A stretch of DNA of 64,000 bases from Paenibacillus sp. R14(2021). GTDB lineage: Bacteria; Bacillota; Bacilli; Paenibacillales; Paenibacillaceae. A program made the translations under genes and the position numbers. Of the stretch, positions 1 to 8,413 are shown one piece after another; position 1 is the stretch's first letter, and each line of letters begins with the position of its first letter. The notes below the pieces were generated by a model that did not search any database, was not told where the DNA came from, and saw nothing but the letters and a program-made list of their open reading frames with translations. The stretch is from the NCBI RefSeq assembly GCF_019431355.1, contig NZ_CP080269.1, positions 868,001 to 932,000 of the forward strand. The letters are read 5' to 3'.

Positions 1-103
1 AAAGGAGCCATAGGCATAAGAAACAATGACTGGTAATTAATTGAAATAATAGGGTCTCTAATGCTAAAATAGTAATAAAAGCAACTTAGGAAGGACTATA
101 GCC

Positions 104-385
104 TTGATGCAGAGGATTAAATTTATGTATAGACAATTCATAAGGGAACCACTGTGGTTTAAAATTCTAATTTCTACGACTTTTCTTATTTCCATTATAT
201 TTAGCAGTTCATTTTTTTCGGATGATGCGTATTATCAAAGCTGTGCCAAATTAGCTGCTGCTATCTTTTTTTGTGCTTACGGCATCAGAATGCGGAGGAA
301 TCTTCAACTTTCTATAATCTTCTTTGCAGTAGCAGTTATATGTATTTATCTATCATGGCACAATTTCGAACTCGCAAGACTCTAA
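104..385 (+). CDS. small two-to-three-helix membrane protein, unknown function
   Basis: A 93-residue protein with a basic N-terminus followed by hydrophobic stretches at about residues 19-37, 46-60 and 68-85, so it should be an integral membrane protein with two or three helices. I see no catalytic motif and do not recognise the family. A start two codons downstream of the ATG at 104 is not excluded. A purine-rich AGGAAGGAC lies upstream. The gene stands alone and is followed a few bases after its stop by a copy of a short intergenic repeat (CGGG-N-ACGATAG type). Confidence 0.5.
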   Translation: MMQRIKFMYRQFIREPLWFKILISTTFLISIIFSSSFFSDDAYYQSCAKLAAAIFFCAYGIRMRRNLQLSIIFFAVAVICIYLSWHNFELARL

Positions 386-387
386 AT

Positions 388-412
388 TAACGGGGGACAC
401 GATAGTTGAACA
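388..412 (+). repeat. copy 1 of the CGGGnACGATAGyT intergenic motif
   Basis: The sequence CGGGGGACACGATAGTTGAA lies immediately behind a stop codon. Related copies occur after other genes at 31947, 51041, 56994, 58491 and 63126. Confidence 0.45.
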
Positions 413-449
413 GTTGTCTTGAAGTAACCGTATGAAAAGGAGTTTATTT

Positions 450-582
450 ATGGATTTCAAACTTAAGCGTTATCATTGAGCTTCGAAATTATGAGAATCG
501 ATTGCGTGAAAGAAATCGGCCAGAACAAAAGATCCAAGACGATCATGAATTTGCAAAATGGTTAGTTGATCATGCTAACTAA
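450..582 (+). pseudogene. small hydrophilic protein broken by a frameshift
   Basis: A good ribosome binding site (AAAGGAG, from 436) precedes ATG 450, but that frame reads only MDFKLKRYH before a stop. The neighbouring frame is open to 582 and gives a plausible charged protein tail (ELRNYENRLRERNR then QDDHEFAKWLVDHAN). Joining the two frames near 464 yields a protein of about 43 residues. I interpret this as a small gene with one frameshift. I cannot name the family, and a random open frame is possible. Confidence 0.35.
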
Positions 583-585
583 CGG

Positions 586-624
586 GAAAATGGACAGCTG
601 CTAAATTCGCAGCTGTCCATTTTC
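586..624 (+). terminator. perfect 16-bp hairpin, probable terminator
   Basis: Positions 586-601 and 609-624 are exact reverse complements around a 7-base loop. The arm ends are A-rich/T-rich, so it may work in both directions, ending the small plus-strand frame and the minus-strand GntR gene. Confidence 0.7.
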
Positions 625-687
625 AATTCTAACCAAGAAAATAGGTTGCGGCGTGTTCCTACGATTCCCTTCAAAAGACGGTTGCAG

Positions 688-1386
688 TTACACCGTATCG
701 CTGCCGGCTGCGGTCGGTTCGTGCCCGGCATTCTGCAAGATCGTAACGTTCTCGTCATAAATATGAGCCTTCATCAGTTGGCAGGTCTGTTCGACGTCCT
801 TCGCTTGCATCGCCTGCAGCAGCACCGCATGCTCCTCGTAGATCTGATTCTGGTCATGATACATCGGTCCCTGGACGAAGAAGTGCAGCCGGATCCGATT
901 GACAATGCTCGACCATATATTGATGATGTTGCTCGCGCGGGACGCTTGAATCAAATATTCGTGGAACGAAATGTCGTAATCGACAATTCGCGCCAAATCC
1001 TTCTGCGCGGCTGCTTCCTTCATACCCTCGACAAATCGGTTCATATGCATGAAATCCTCATCGCTCATTCGCGATAGCCCGGAACGGATGGCGAATAGCT
1101 CGATCGTCAGCCGGATAGGGATCAACACTTCGATAACTTCTTCCTTGGAGAATTCCGCTACGACCGTTTCCTTGTAAGGGGAGGAATGGAGGAGACCCTC
1201 CTGCTCCAGCGTGCGTATCGCTTCCCGAATCGGGCCGCGGCTAACACCCATTTCCTTTGAAATCGCAATTTCCCGCAGCCGGTCGCCCGGTTTCAGTTGG
1301 CCAGTTAGAATCGCATTGCGGATTTCATCCGTTACCCGGTGTCGCAGCGAGGTTGGCTTCTGCTCTTTAAAGCTGAATGTTTCCAT
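688..1386 (-). CDS. GntR/FadR-family transcriptional regulator (FCD type)
   Basis: A 232-residue repressor-type regulator. Residues about 10-75 form the GntR winged helix-turn-helix (RDEI-like start, then AILTGQLKPGDRL, SKEMGVSRGPIREAI, LEQEGLL). Residues about 85-215 form an all-helical FCD ligand-binding domain with the usual polar residues D, H and H at about 139, 143 and 188, which bind a metal or a carboxylate ligand in this family. It is transcribed divergently from a sugar-acid dehydratase and its transporter, so I infer that it represses that operon and senses an acid sugar or breakdown product. Length is normal for the subfamily. Confidence 0.9.
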   Translation of the reverse strand: METFSFKEQKPTSLRHRVTDEIRNAILTGQLKPGDRLREIAISKEMGVSRGPIREAIRTLEQEGLLHSSPYKETVVAEFSKEEVIEVLIPIRLTIELFAIRSGLSRMSDEDFMHMNRFVEGMKEAAAQKDLARIVDYDISFHEYLIQASRASNIINIWSSIVNRIRLHFFVQGPMYHDQNQIYEEHAVLLQAMQAKDVEQTCQLMKAHIYDENVTILQNAGHEPTAAGSDTV

Positions 1387-1428
1387 CGTATGAACCTTTC
1401 TGCTTCTGGTTTTTGAATCGTTACCTGT

Positions 1429-1509
1429 ATCATAGGCGATTCCTCAACCCTTGTCAAAACAACAATCGGCAATAAGATTGTTGACAATCAGACAAGGAAA
1501 ATTTATACT
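1429..1509. promoter_or_regulatory. divergent near-consensus promoters with inverted-repeat operator
   Basis: On the plus strand TTGACA (1481-1486) and TATACT (1504-1509) are 17 bases apart and face the dehydratase gene. On the minus strand TTGACA (1457-1452) and TATGAT (1434-1429), also 17 bases apart, face the GntR gene. A 6-2-6 palindrome GATTGTTGACAATC (1476-1489) overlaps the plus-strand -35 box and contains the TTGT-N2-ACAA core expected of FadR-type operators. Binding there would block the dehydratase operon; the role is inferred. Confidence 0.7.
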
Positions 1510-1580
1510 CTTTTTGAAAACGCATACTCGGCATTATCGATACGCTACAACCAATTTATGCAGGCAGGTGGATACGCTTC

Positions 1581-2702
1581 ATGAAAATCACCGATGTTCA
1601 AGTTCTCTATCTCAAGCTACCGCAAATCGATGCTACGCGCTGCGACGGCACGCAGGACACGCTGATTGTCCGTGTCCGGACCGATGAGGGGATCGATGGA
1701 ATCGGCGAGATCGATTCAGTGCCCGTTGTCGCCCGTTCTATTATTAACGCCCCGCCGTCACATGCCATCGCTACCGGGCTGAAGGACTTGCTTATTGGAG
1801 AAGATCCATTCGAAATCGAGCGGCTGTGGGACAAAATGTATATGGGCGCTCTTTATTACGGACGTTCAGGCCCCGTGCTCCATGCGATGAGCGGCATAGA
1901 TATTGCCCTATGGGACATTATCGGCAAGGCCTCTGGCCGGTCGACGGCACAGATGCTGGGCGGTGTTTACCGGCAGGAGATCAAGGCATACGCGAGCCTG
2001 CTTATGCCAGATACGATTGCTGAAGCCGCGAAGCTGGCCGAGACGTACATGAACCACGGCTACAAAGCGATCAAGTTCGGCTGGGGGCCGATCGGGCGGG
2101 TGTCGAAGGCGTTCGACATCGAGCTGGTCCGAACGCTTCGTTCGGTCATTGGGGATGAGAACGACCTGATGATCGACGTGGGTCACGTATGGGATGTGAA
2201 GCATGCGATCCGGATGGCTCAGGAGTTCGCCCGGTACGGCGTGCACTGGTTGGAGGAGCCGCTGCCTCCGGATGATTTGACCGGCTACATGCAGTTATCC
2301 CAGGCGGCTGACATTTATATCGCGGCCGGGGAGCAGGAAAGCGGAAGACGGGCATTCGACCGACTGCTGCGCGAAGGCGGAGTCGACATTTTACAGCCCG
2401 ATCTTGGACGCTGCGGCGGACTGACGGAAGCTCGGAAAATTGCTTATATGGCTTATGACAACAATCGCAGAATCGTTCCGCACGCCTTCAAAACCGGTGT
2501 TCTTGTGGCGGCAAGCACGCATTTCGCGGCCAGTATTCCTCATGGAGATTTGATCGAGTACACACGATCGGAATCACCACTCGCGAGACATGTCGTTGCG
2601 AATCCGCTTTCATTCAAGGACGGCTACATCCAGCTCCCCAATGGTCCCGGTCTGGGCATTGAGCTTGACGAGGACATCGTGAAGAAGTATCTAGCACATT
2701 GA
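1581..2702 (+). CDS. mandelate racemase/muconate lactonizing enzyme family sugar-acid dehydratase
   Basis: A 373-residue enolase-superfamily enzyme. The N-terminal capping domain covers about 1-115 and the TIM barrel about 130-355. Metal ligands read as D199 (IDVGHVWD), E225 (WLEEPL) and E251 (AAGEQESG). D274 (LQPDLGRCGG) and H301 (VPHAFK) look like the His-Asp general acid/base dyad. The second-strand motif reads K165-F-G-W-G rather than K-x-K, so one of the usual two lysines is missing, consistent with a dehydratase working through the His dyad. The natural substrate (a hexonate or similar acid sugar) cannot be fixed from sequence. It is first in an operon with a sugar transporter and divergent from a GntR repressor. 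Confidence 0.85.
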   Translation: MKITDVQVLYLKLPQIDATRCDGTQDTLIVRVRTDEGIDGIGEIDSVPVVARSIINAPPSHAIATGLKDLLIGEDPFEIERLWDKMYMGALYYGRSGPVLHAMSGIDIALWDIIGKASGRSTAQMLGGVYRQEIKAYASLLMPDTIAEAAKLAETYMNHGYKAIKFGWGPIGRVSKAFDIELVRTLRSVIGDENDLMIDVGHVWDVKHAIRMAQEFARYGVHWLEEPLPPDDLTGYMQLSQAADIYIAAGEQESGRRAFDRLLREGGVDILQPDLGRCGGLTEARKIAYMAYDNNRRIVPHAFKTGVLVAASTHFAASIPHGDLIEYTRSESPLARHVVANPLSFKDGYIQLPNGPGLGIELDEDIVKKYLAH

Positions 2703-2705
2703 GCT

Positions 2706-2732
2706 TGTACAAAGGGGGCGCTCCTTTGTACA
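2706..2732 (+). other. intercistronic hairpin
   Basis: TGTACAAAGG (2706-2715) pairs exactly with CCTTTGTACA (2723-2732). It lies between the dehydratase and the first permease and has no T tract, so it may tune or stabilise the operon mRNA rather than terminate it. Confidence 0.5.
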
Positions 2733-2776
2733 GCGAGAATTGGAAGCGATTACACCTCTGGAGGTGGGAGATTGGC

Positions 2777-3691
2777 ATGAACGTCAAACGCAAATGGTTG
2801 ACAAGATCGCGCCGGGAGGCGCTGGACTGTTATATCTTCATGAGTCCCGCTATAGTCGGTCTGATCTGCTTTATGCTCGGTCCGATCGTGGCTTCTGCCT
2901 ATTTCAGTTTTACGAATTATGATATTTTGAGCGCTCCGACCTGGGTCGGACTGGACAATTACAGGGCGTTGATTAAAGACCCGCTCATTTGGCAGTCCTT
3001 CAAGGTGACGCTGATTTACTCCGCTGCCAGCGTGCCGCTTGGTTTAGTCGCATCCCTGCTGCTTGCGCTGATACTGAACCGAAGCGTCAAAGGCATCTTC
3101 GTCTTCCGCACGATCTTCTATCTGCCGGCCGTCATGTCCGGCGTTGCGGTGGCGCTGCTGTGGAAATGGATTTTCAATCCGGACTTCGGCTTGATGAACT
3201 GGGCGCTCAGCCAGATCGGCATCCACGGTCCCAAATGGTTCATTGACGAGCAATGGGCGCTTCCGCCGATTATCATTATGAGCTTATGGGGTGTGGGCGG
3301 CAGCATGCTGGTATACCTCGCAGGCCTGCAGGGCATTCCTACCGACCTGTACGAAGCGGGGGAGATCGACGGCGCCAACAAATTCAGGCAGTTCTTTCAT
3401 ATTACGCTGCCGATGCTTACGCCCGTTATTTTCTTCAATTTGATTACGGGGGTTATCGGCGCGCTGCAGGTGTTTACCGAGGGCTTCATCATGACTGCGG
3501 GCGGACCGAACAACGCCACCTTGTTCAGCGTGCTGTATTTGTACCGGAATGCGTTCGATTATCTGCAAATGGGCTATGCATCGGCAATCGCGTGGGTGCT
3601 TTTCCTCCTTATCTTGTTGTTTACGCTTATTATTTTCAAATCGTCTCCCATGTGGGTCTTCTATGAAGGGAACAGGAGGTCGTCGAAATGA
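2777..3691 (+). CDS. sugar ABC transporter permease, MalF/UgpA type
   Basis: An integral membrane permease of 304 residues with six predicted helices. The cytoplasmic loop EAA motif (EAGEIDGANKFRQFFHITLP), which docks the ATPase, lies about 90 residues from the C-terminus. I chose ATG 2777 because GGAGGTGGGAG lies just upstream; an upstream in-frame TTG at 2699 would add 26 residues that look non-native. It pairs with the next gene to form the membrane channel of a carbohydrate importer. No ATPase gene is present, so a shared MsmX-like ATPase elsewhere is presumed. Confidence 0.9.
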   Translation: MNVKRKWLTRSRREALDCYIFMSPAIVGLICFMLGPIVASAYFSFTNYDILSAPTWVGLDNYRALIKDPLIWQSFKVTLIYSAASVPLGLVASLLLALILNRSVKGIFVFRTIFYLPAVMSGVAVALLWKWIFNPDFGLMNWALSQIGIHGPKWFIDEQWALPPIIIMSLWGVGGSMLVYLAGLQGIPTDLYEAGEIDGANKFRQFFHITLPMLTPVIFFNLITGVIGALQVFTEGFIMTAGGPNNATLFSVLYLYRNAFDYLQMGYASAIAWVLFLLILLFTLIIFKSSPMWVFYEGNRRSSK

Positions 3692-4587
3692 ACATTCCGG
3701 ATGCTTCCGCAACGGGGATTCGAAAGGTTCAAACACATCGGACGGCCTCTCGGCATCGGACGGAGCGGCTCAGGAACGCATTCAGCTATCTGCTGCTCTC
3801 CCTTGGCTCGCTGATGATACTCGTTCCGTTCGTCTGGATGATTTCAACCTCGCTCAAGCGCAAGCAGGACGTTTACACATTCCCGCCCCAATGGATTCCA
3901 TCTCCCATGGAATGGCACAATTACAAGGATGCCTTCACGACCTTTCCATTCGGGCATTATACGTGGAATACCGTTACGATCACGGTGTTCGTACTGCTTG
4001 GGACGCTGCTGTCGTGTTCCTTCGCCGCTTATGGCTTCTCGCGGTTGAACGCGCCCGGACGAAATCTCGTCTTCCTAGTGCTGCTGTCCACGATGATGCT
4101 GCCGACCGCGGTGACGATGGTGCCGACTTACTTGTTTTTCAACAAGCTAGGGTGGACCGATACCTTCCTGCCCCTGATTGTGCCGGCCTGGTTCGGGACC
4201 GCCTTCTTTATTTTCATGATGCGGCAGTTTTATATGGGCATTCCGTTCGAGCTGGAGGATTCGGCCCGAATCGACGGCTGCAGTACGTATGGAATATGGC
4301 TGAAAATCATCGTGCCGCTGAGTAAGCCAGTGCTGGTGACGGTAGCCGTCTTCACGTTTATGGGGACATGGAACGATTTTATGGGCCCGCTCATTTACTT
4401 AACCGACGAGAACAAGCGCACGCTTGCACTGGGTCTCTCCTACTTCCAGGGTTCGGCTCGCTCGTCTCCAGACCTGCACCTGCTGATGGCCGCGACGCTG
4501 TATGCGATTGCGCCTTGCGTCCTTCTTTATTTTCTAAGTCAGCGGGTATTCGTCAAAGGAATGGTCTTCACCGGCGTGAAAGGGTAG
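3688..4587 (+). CDS. sugar ABC transporter permease, MalG/AraQ type
   Basis: A 299-residue permease with a basic cytoplasmic N-terminus and six hydrophobic helices. The EAA loop reads EDSARIDGCSTYGIWLKIIV. The ATG overlaps the stop of the preceding permease gene (ATGA), the normal sign of translational coupling, so the two should assemble as a heterodimer. The first about 30 residues are unusually polar and basic. Confidence 0.9.
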   Translation: MNIPDASATGIRKVQTHRTASRHRTERLRNAFSYLLLSLGSLMILVPFVWMISTSLKRKQDVYTFPPQWIPSPMEWHNYKDAFTTFPFGHYTWNTVTITVFVLLGTLLSCSFAAYGFSRLNAPGRNLVFLVLLSTMMLPTAVTMVPTYLFFNKLGWTDTFLPLIVPAWFGTAFFIFMMRQFYMGIPFELEDSARIDGCSTYGIWLKIIVPLSKPVLVTVAVFTFMGTWNDFMGPLIYLTDENKRTLALGLSYFQGSARSSPDLHLLMAATLYAIAPCVLLYFLSQRVFVKGMVFTGVKG

Positions 4588-4597
4588 TCCGCCGGGA

Positions 4598-4645
4598 AGA
4601 ATCCTGCTTCGCCGCGAAGGGCGGCGTTCGGTTCTTCTTGGATAT
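4598..4645 (+). other. hairpin between permease and binding-protein genes
   Basis: GAAGAATCC pairs with a GGTTCTTC-type arm, with an inner CGCCGC...GCGGCG stem. Such structures between permease and binding-protein genes often protect the binding-protein mRNA. No T tract follows, and the AAGAGGAGAGGG ribosome binding site comes directly after. Confidence 0.4.
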
Positions 4646-4671
4646 TTCATAAGAGGAGAGGGAACAAAACG

Positions 4672-6018
4672 ATGAAGCAAAGGGGAAAATGGGCATTCGG
4701 CTTGGTCGCGGCAGTGATGATGTTCACTTTGTACGGCTGCTCGGGCGGTGAGGGAAACAAGAGCGGTACGGGCGGTTCGGAAGGAGCGGCTGGAAACGAA
4801 AGCAAGACGGCCTCGAATGGCGGAGAGAAAGAGAAGGTATCGCTGAACTTTATCCGCTGGTCGAACGGACCGGCACTGGATAACGAAGAGAAGGATAAAG
4901 TCAAGCGATTCAACGATTCCCACCCGAATATTCAAGTGAACATGACCATGCTTCCATGGGATGAAACCTTCAAAAAAATCGAGCTGTCGCTGGCATCGAA
5001 TTCGCCGGTGGACCTGTTCTACTGGGACGTACCGGCCTATGCGTGGTATAAGAAAGGGCTGATGCAGAACCTGCAGCCTTATTTCGACCGCGACCTCAAC
5101 ATGTCGGATTACGATGAGAAGCTGTTCGCGCCTTTCAAGTTCGACGGCCAAAATATGTATGTCGCGCCGGAGAACTATCAGACGCTGGTGTTGTACTACA
5201 ACAAGGACCTGTTCGATAAGGCCAACGTCGCGTACCCGACGGCGGACTGGAACTGGACCGATTTCCTTGACACGGCGAAGAAGCTGACGATCAAGCAGGG
5301 TGACAAAACCACCCAGTTCGGAACGACCATGTCGCTTGGAGCCTGGTGGGGATGGATGGCACTCAGCCAAGAGCAGGGCGGTTCCCTGACGGACAACATT
5401 CATGATCCGCAGAAGCTGTCGTTCAATACGCCGCAGACGAAGAATGCGCTGCAGTTCCTGCAGGATCTTATCTACAAGCACGGCGTTGCGCCGGACGCGG
5501 CGCAGGCGAGCGCTCTTGGCGGTGACTTCATGAGCGGTAAAATCGCCATGTACGTTGGCGGGGATTGGGATTTGGGCACGCTGAAGGGAACGAAAGACCT
5601 GCACTGGGACATGACGCCGATGCCGAAATGGGACGGCCAACGCGTCGTGCCTTACTGGATGGGCGGTTATGCCATGACGTCCAAAACGAAGCATCCGGAC
5701 GAAGCTTGGGAGTTTATCAAATGGACGATGACGGACAATCAGGAAACGCTCTCGAAGCAGCAGTCCTGGATTCCGGTAAGCAAGTCGGCCCTCGAGAAAG
5801 CAAATGTTCCGGCTTGGGCGCCGAAGGGCTATGAGGAAGCGCGCTTCGCCTGGAAGGAATACGGAACAATCGGAGACATCTATCACCTGAGATGGCGCGA
5901 GGCGCAGGACAAAGTCATAGCTCCGATCGACGATCAAATATTCGCCAACAAAATGACCGTCGACGAAGGCCTCAAGCAGATGGAACAGCAGGTAAACGAA
6001 ATTCTAGCGAAGCCCTGA
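4672..6018 (+). CDS. extracellular sugar-binding lipoprotein (family 1 solute-binding protein)
   Basis: A 448-residue binding lipoprotein. A lipoprotein signal peptide ends in the lipobox LYGC with the lipidated cysteine near residue 23, followed by a Gly/Ser/Lys-rich linker to about residue 55. The mature part has the two-lobe fold typical of oligosaccharide-binding proteins, with aromatic residues (WMGGYAMTSKTKHPDEAWEF) in the C-terminal lobe. It is the third transport gene after two permeases and the receptor of the importer. The substrate is unknown; linkage to an acid-sugar dehydratase suggests a uronide- or aldonate-containing sugar. Confidence 0.9.
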   Translation: MKQRGKWAFGLVAAVMMFTLYGCSGGEGNKSGTGGSEGAAGNESKTASNGGEKEKVSLNFIRWSNGPALDNEEKDKVKRFNDSHPNIQVNMTMLPWDETFKKIELSLASNSPVDLFYWDVPAYAWYKKGLMQNLQPYFDRDLNMSDYDEKLFAPFKFDGQNMYVAPENYQTLVLYYNKDLFDKANVAYPTADWNWTDFLDTAKKLTIKQGDKTTQFGTTMSLGAWWGWMALSQEQGGSLTDNIHDPQKLSFNTPQTKNALQFLQDLIYKHGVAPDAAQASALGGDFMSGKIAMYVGGDWDLGTLKGTKDLHWDMTPMPKWDGQRVVPYWMGGYAMTSKTKHPDEAWEFIKWTMTDNQETLSKQQSWIPVSKSALEKANVPAWAPKGYEEARFAWKEYGTIGDIYHLRWREAQDKVIAPIDDQIFANKMTVDEGLKQMEQQVNEILAKP

Positions 6019-6080
6019 CGGACCGATCAACGGCCATAACGGCGTTTGCTGGTTTTGCATCGCTGCAGGGTCTGCGTCAA

Positions 6081-6120
6081 AAAAACTGGAAGCTGGGCAT
6101 TAGCCCCGCTTCCAGTTTTT
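6081..6120. terminator. bidirectional terminator between convergent genes
   Basis: AAAAACTGGAAGC (6081-6093) pairs exactly with GCTTCCAGTTTTT (6108-6120), with A and T tracts on the two sides, so it can end the transporter operon and the minus-strand AraC gene. Its right arm overlaps the last codons of the AraC gene (stop at 6100-6102). Confidence 0.85.
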
Positions 6121-6945
6121 GCGAAACGCCGAGGGCGAGCAGCGCTCGGCGTTGCGGAATGTATGCAGGAACGCATTGTAGCTCTCGAAGCCGCACTGTT
6201 CGGCCACTTCTCCGACGGCGGCGTCGGTCAGCATCAGAAGCCGCTTCGCATGGTTGATCCGCTTCTGCAGCATATATTCCTTTGGCGTGAAACCGTAATG
6301 CTTCTTAAACTGCCGGATAAAATGATAGACGCTGAGTCCGGCCTCGCGGGCGATCTCCTTGATGCTGCCGATCGTCAGATAGTTGGCGTCAACGTATCTT
6401 AGGGCCTGCTCGATGCCGGATGGAACCGGCAGAACGGCTCCGTCGCGGTCGGCAAGCCGGGCGCACTCCATCAGCAGCCCGTATATGGAGGAGGACTGCT
6501 CCCATTCCAGGTGGGGAACGGTCGTCCGCATGCCGTCCAGCACCGAGCGAAGCATGCGGACGACTGAGGCGGACGCGGCTCCGGGAGCAGCGCCAAAAGC
6601 GGGAAAGAGCGATACCGGGCCCCCGAATAAGCGAGGCCACAGATTTTCCAGCTCGCTGCCGTCGAAGACCAGATACAGCAGCTGGCACGGGTCCTCCAAG
6701 TCCGCTTTGTAGGCATGCGGATAGCGCATGTTATGCAGCAGGCAGTCGCCGGGGCCGAACCTCATCCAGGCCGTTCCATGGCGGAATGCGCCTTTGCCTT
6801 GCGTGATAAGCAGTATCTCATAGGCGGGATAGTTGTCCCGCTCGAAGTAATAATTGGCGTCGCAAGGATCGAATCCGCCGACGAGCGGATAGTAGAGGGT
6901 CGCCTTGGCAAAGGGGCTCGGCGTGGACAGCCATTCATCGTGCAT
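6100..6945 (-). CDS. AraC-family transcriptional regulator
   Basis: About 281 residues. The N-terminal half is a cupin-like sensor (FRHGTAWMRFGPGDCLLHNMR), and the C-terminal about 100 residues carry the two AraC helix-turn-helix motifs (IKEIAREAGLSVYHFIRQFK and VGEVAEQCGFESYNAFLHTF) followed by the PSAFRKNW end signature. I prefer the ATG at 6945 because AGAAGGA lies upstream of it; an ATG at 6987 would place the ribosome binding site inside a strong hairpin. It lies downstream of a PhyH-type oxygenase gene on the same strand and probably regulates it or a nearby sugar locus. Confidence 0.85.
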   Translation of the reverse strand: MHDEWLSTPSPFAKATLYYPLVGGFDPCDANYYFERDNYPAYEILLITQGKGAFRHGTAWMRFGPGDCLLHNMRYPHAYKADLEDPCQLLYLVFDGSELENLWPRLFGGPVSLFPAFGAAPGAASASVVRMLRSVLDGMRTTVPHLEWEQSSSIYGLLMECARLADRDGAVLPVPSGIEQALRYVDANYLTIGSIKEIAREAGLSVYHFIRQFKKHYGFTPKEYMLQKRINHAKRLLMLTDAAVGEVAEQCGFESYNAFLHTFRNAERCSPSAFRKNWKRG

Positions 6946-6980
6946 GCTTTCGCATCCTTCTCTAGAGAGATTTGCAAACG

Positions 6981-7017
6981 GGAACATCCTGCTGGATCGT
7001 ATCCGGCAGGATGTTCC
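6981..7017 (-). other. strong hairpin between the PhyH and AraC genes
   Basis: GGAACATCCTGC (6981-6992) and GCAGGATGTTCC (7006-7017) are exact reverse complements, and the 13-base centre can add a further GGAT/ATCC stem. There is no T tract on the minus strand, so it may be a processing site or an attenuator that lowers AraC expression relative to the upstream gene. Confidence 0.6.
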
Positions 7018-7053
7018 GCTGTATGAAGTTTTTCGCTTTTAATAATTCCCGGT

Positions 7054-7845
7054 TTAGGCCTTCGCTTCCGCCGGCTCTTCGAATGCTTTCGGATCGTCCG
7101 TCCACGGCAGCATCCCGAGCAGCATTTGGCGCAGCTTGGTGTCGGCTTTGGCCTTGAGCTCCTCGGAAGGCTCGTAGCCGGGCCACGTCCGAAGGAAGGA
7201 CGGCGCGTAATTGTAAATGAGCGAACGGCGGGTTTCATTCGTGTAGTTGTTGAGTGCCGAATGGTAGGTATATCCGTTAAAGATAACGGCCGTACCGGCT
7301 TTGACGCTCATCCGCGTGTGGCCGGGCATATCTTCCTGCTTCTGCACCTTCGGCAGCTGCTCGTTGGTCATATGCACGCTCCCCGGAAGGAAGGCGAGGC
7401 AGCCTCCGTCATAGTTCACGTCGGAAAGGAAATAGAAAACCTTGGCCATGAACGGGACTTTCTTCTCGTTCACGAAAAGCTGGCTGCTCGTATCCCGGTG
7501 CCAGTTCGTATGGGCTTCCTTTTGCGGAGGCTTGATCATGCCGTCATTATCGATCATGACGAAGGAGTTGCCGAGGATGTCGCGCAAAATGGACATCATC
7601 CGTGCGTTTTCCATTAATTGAAGCAGAGCATCGTCATATTCAATGACGCCGCATACCTGCTGGACGTTAGTTAATTGACCGGAGGACGGATTATATCCAC
7701 CTTTGGTTTCCCATACCTTAAAGGCGTGGTCCAATCGCTCGTTATAATAATCGACCTCGCCGGCAGCCAAAAAGCCATCCAGTACCAGATAACCGTCTCG
7801 TTCCCACAGAAGCTTCTGTTCAATCGTTAGACCATGCAGATTCAT
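7054..7845 (-). CDS. phytanoyl-CoA dioxygenase (PhyH)-family oxygenase
   Basis: A 263-residue Fe(II)/2-oxoglutarate-type oxygenase. The iron triad reads as H116-R-D118 (NWHRDTS) and H195 (YTYHSALNN), with R206 or R207 (ETRRSLIYNY) placed to bind 2-oxoglutarate. No signal peptide, so it is cytoplasmic. The ribosome binding site is AGGGGG upstream of ATG 7845. Many Paenibacillus-like genomes keep such genes beside AraC regulators and sugar loci, but the substrate is unknown. A TATAAT sits on the minus strand at 7889-7884 with a poor -35. Confidence 0.85.
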   Translation of the reverse strand: MNLHGLTIEQKLLWERDGYLVLDGFLAAGEVDYYNERLDHAFKVWETKGGYNPSSGQLTNVQQVCGVIEYDDALLQLMENARMMSILRDILGNSFVMIDNDGMIKPPQKEAHTNWHRDTSSQLFVNEKKVPFMAKVFYFLSDVNYDGGCLAFLPGSVHMTNEQLPKVQKQEDMPGHTRMSVKAGTAVIFNGYTYHSALNNYTNETRRSLIYNYAPSFLRTWPGYEPSEELKAKADTKLRQMLLGMLPWTDDPKAFEEPAEAKA

Positions 7846-8117
7846 GCCGCATTCCCCCTCAGATTATTGCGCCTCTATGCATGATTATAACGTCAATGAA
7901 ATCGGAAAAGAAAGCGTATTCTTGCTGAGTATACACCATAATTTGCGGTGAGCTTGGTTCGAGATTGAGACGGCAGATTAGGGCAAGAATTTCGACCGCG
8001 GCCGGCCAATACCTTACGTTATGGACTCACCTTTAAATTTGCTGTTACATAAGTTCGACGATATTGGAAAGGATACAGTTTGGTATTCCATCATTTGGAG
8101 AAAGGGATGATTTCAGA

Positions 8118-8264
8118 ATGAACAATAACGAAATAACGGATCCAAAACAAAATGTTAAGCAAGGTAAGAAGAAAAACGCTCAGGAGATGAATGAATCAGG
8201 AATCGACTACATTTGGGGCAGCGACCAAGATGAACTAGTCCAGAAACAGGAGAAGGAGGAGTAA
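8118..8264 (+). CDS. small hydrophilic protein, unknown
   Basis: A 48-residue charged protein (N-, K-, E- and Q-rich, with ESGIDYIWGSDQDE in the middle) with no membrane segment or known motif. ATG 8118 is preferred (GAGAAAGGG 11 bases upstream); an earlier in-frame ATG at 8064 would add 18 residues. A clear terminator about 30 bases after the stop supports a real short transcript. Confidence 0.5.
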   Translation: MNNNEITDPKQNVKQGKKKNAQEMNESGIDYIWGSDQDELVQKQEKEE

Positions 8265-8295
8265 TCCCTGAATTAACTTGATACGAGAGTGCAAA

Positions 8296-8325
8296 AGCGA
8301 TGGAACCGATCCATCGCTATTTTTG
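8296..8325 (+). terminator. rho-independent terminator
   Basis: AGCGATGGA (8296-8304), loop ACCGA, TCCATCGCT (8310-8318), then ATTTTTGC. It ends the small gene just upstream. Confidence 0.8.
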
Positions 8326-8413
8326 CATTGCTGCGCCGCGTTGCGCTAACCGGAGGATAGTTCCCATATGTGATATTACAATCATTGATTCCGTGACGGG
8401 GGAGGATTGAACA

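Noticed and set aside
4534-5937. 467-codon open frame on the minus strand opposite the binding-protein gene
   Set aside because: Composition is Arg- and Val-rich without any domain, and it is fully antisense to a clear lipoprotein gene with signal peptide and lipobox.
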